Assembly (NCBI RefSeq): GCF_910578445.1
Contig: NZ_CAJTQC010000003.1
Coordinates: forward strand, 153,804-217,803
DNA: 64,000 bases
Source of the DNA: an uncultured Duncaniella sp.
GTDB lineage: Bacteria; Bacteroidota; Bacteroidia; Bacteroidales; Muribaculaceae
Direction of reading: 5' to 3'
Shown here: positions 63,938-64,000 of the stretch, piece by piece
How the letters are laid out: the number at the start of each line of letters is the position of its first letter
Position numbering within the stretch: the first letter of the stretch is position 1
The notes under the pieces: model-generated
What the model was told of the DNA's origin: nothing
What the model saw: only the letters and a program-made list of their open reading frames with translations
Database searches by the model: none
Program-made: the position numbers and the translations under genes

Positions 63938-64000
63938 CTATTTGCGCTTGAAAAACTGTCTGCGCTTTATTATGTGGGCCGACGAAAGAAGAATAATCAA
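63938..64000 (-). CDS. Possible 3' end of a gene cut by the window edge
   Basis: From the right edge the minus strand reads 20 codons, LIILLSSAHIIKRRQFFKRK, before TAG. The basic, aromatic end looks like a membrane-protein C-terminus and would be convergent with the fimbrial operon. With only 20 codons this is weak. Two short hairpins (GACTG/CAGTC at 63901-63916, and CCGGA/TCCGG just after) lie between the two genes and could be a terminator. Confidence 0.3.
   Translation of the reverse strand: MIILLSSAHIIKRRQFFKRK

Noticed and set aside
1..64000. CRISPR arrays, tRNA or rRNA genes, insertion sequences
   Set aside because: No regular spaced repeats, cloverleaf sequences, rRNA segments or transposase motifs were seen in the intergenic regions or on either strand.

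Overview
The window comes from a Bacteroidota chromosome, order Bacteroidales, most likely a gut Muribaculaceae-like organism; the family-level guess is weak. The evidence is a SusC/SusD polysaccharide utilization locus run by a hybrid two-component regulator, many lipoproteins with an acidic patch after the lipobox Cys, Mfa1/Mfa2-type (type V) fimbriae, C-terminal tails resembling type IX secretion signals, and the Bacteroidota promoter element TAnnTTTG upstream of many genes. I saw no rRNA, tRNA, CRISPR array or complete insertion sequence.

Layout. (1) 1-13196: a beta-glucan-type PUL. A divergent hybrid two-component sensor (cut by the window edge) faces an operon of SusC, SusD, two surface glycan-binding lipoproteins and a BACON-GH5 endoglucanase, closed by a strong terminator. 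(2) 13376-20011: a short DUF5106 lipoprotein, ilvE plus an HD phosphohydrolase, and convergent GH29 fucosidase and GH36 alpha-galactosidase genes. (3) 20219-33581: housekeeping and envelope genes: DsbD-type thiol reductase, DUF6155, DUF695, ClC channel, lgt, pheS, nth, a TRIC/UPF0126 channel, an S9 peptidase of DPP5 type, prs and an AspT/YidE-type transporter. (4) 33744-37471: an AT-rich accessory island of small exported proteins. At least three are divergent paralogues, and an orphan C-terminal fragment of a fourth lies between two of them. (5) 37801-46964: MATE exporter, trigger factor, a secreted GH13 amylase with a T9SS-like tail, a TPR protein and glnS. (6) 46965-48588: a gene-poor stretch with a small coding remnant and a RhuM-Fic/Doc fusion. 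(7) 49127-63856: a fimbrial operon of DUF3575, DUF3868/OmpA-like, Mfa1-like pilin, hairpin, Mfa2-like anchor, two accessory fimbrillins, a 2218-residue protein with a T9SS-like tail, and DUF1573.

The genes fit two surface programmes. One captures and cuts plant beta-glucans, with fucose and galactose side chains removed by enzymes nearby. The other builds a fimbria that may carry an unusually large tip adhesin. The most interesting elements are the giant adhesin candidate, the G-tract in the fimbrial promoter region, the paralogue island with its orphan cassette, and a perfect 38-bp inverted repeat at 22840-22979.
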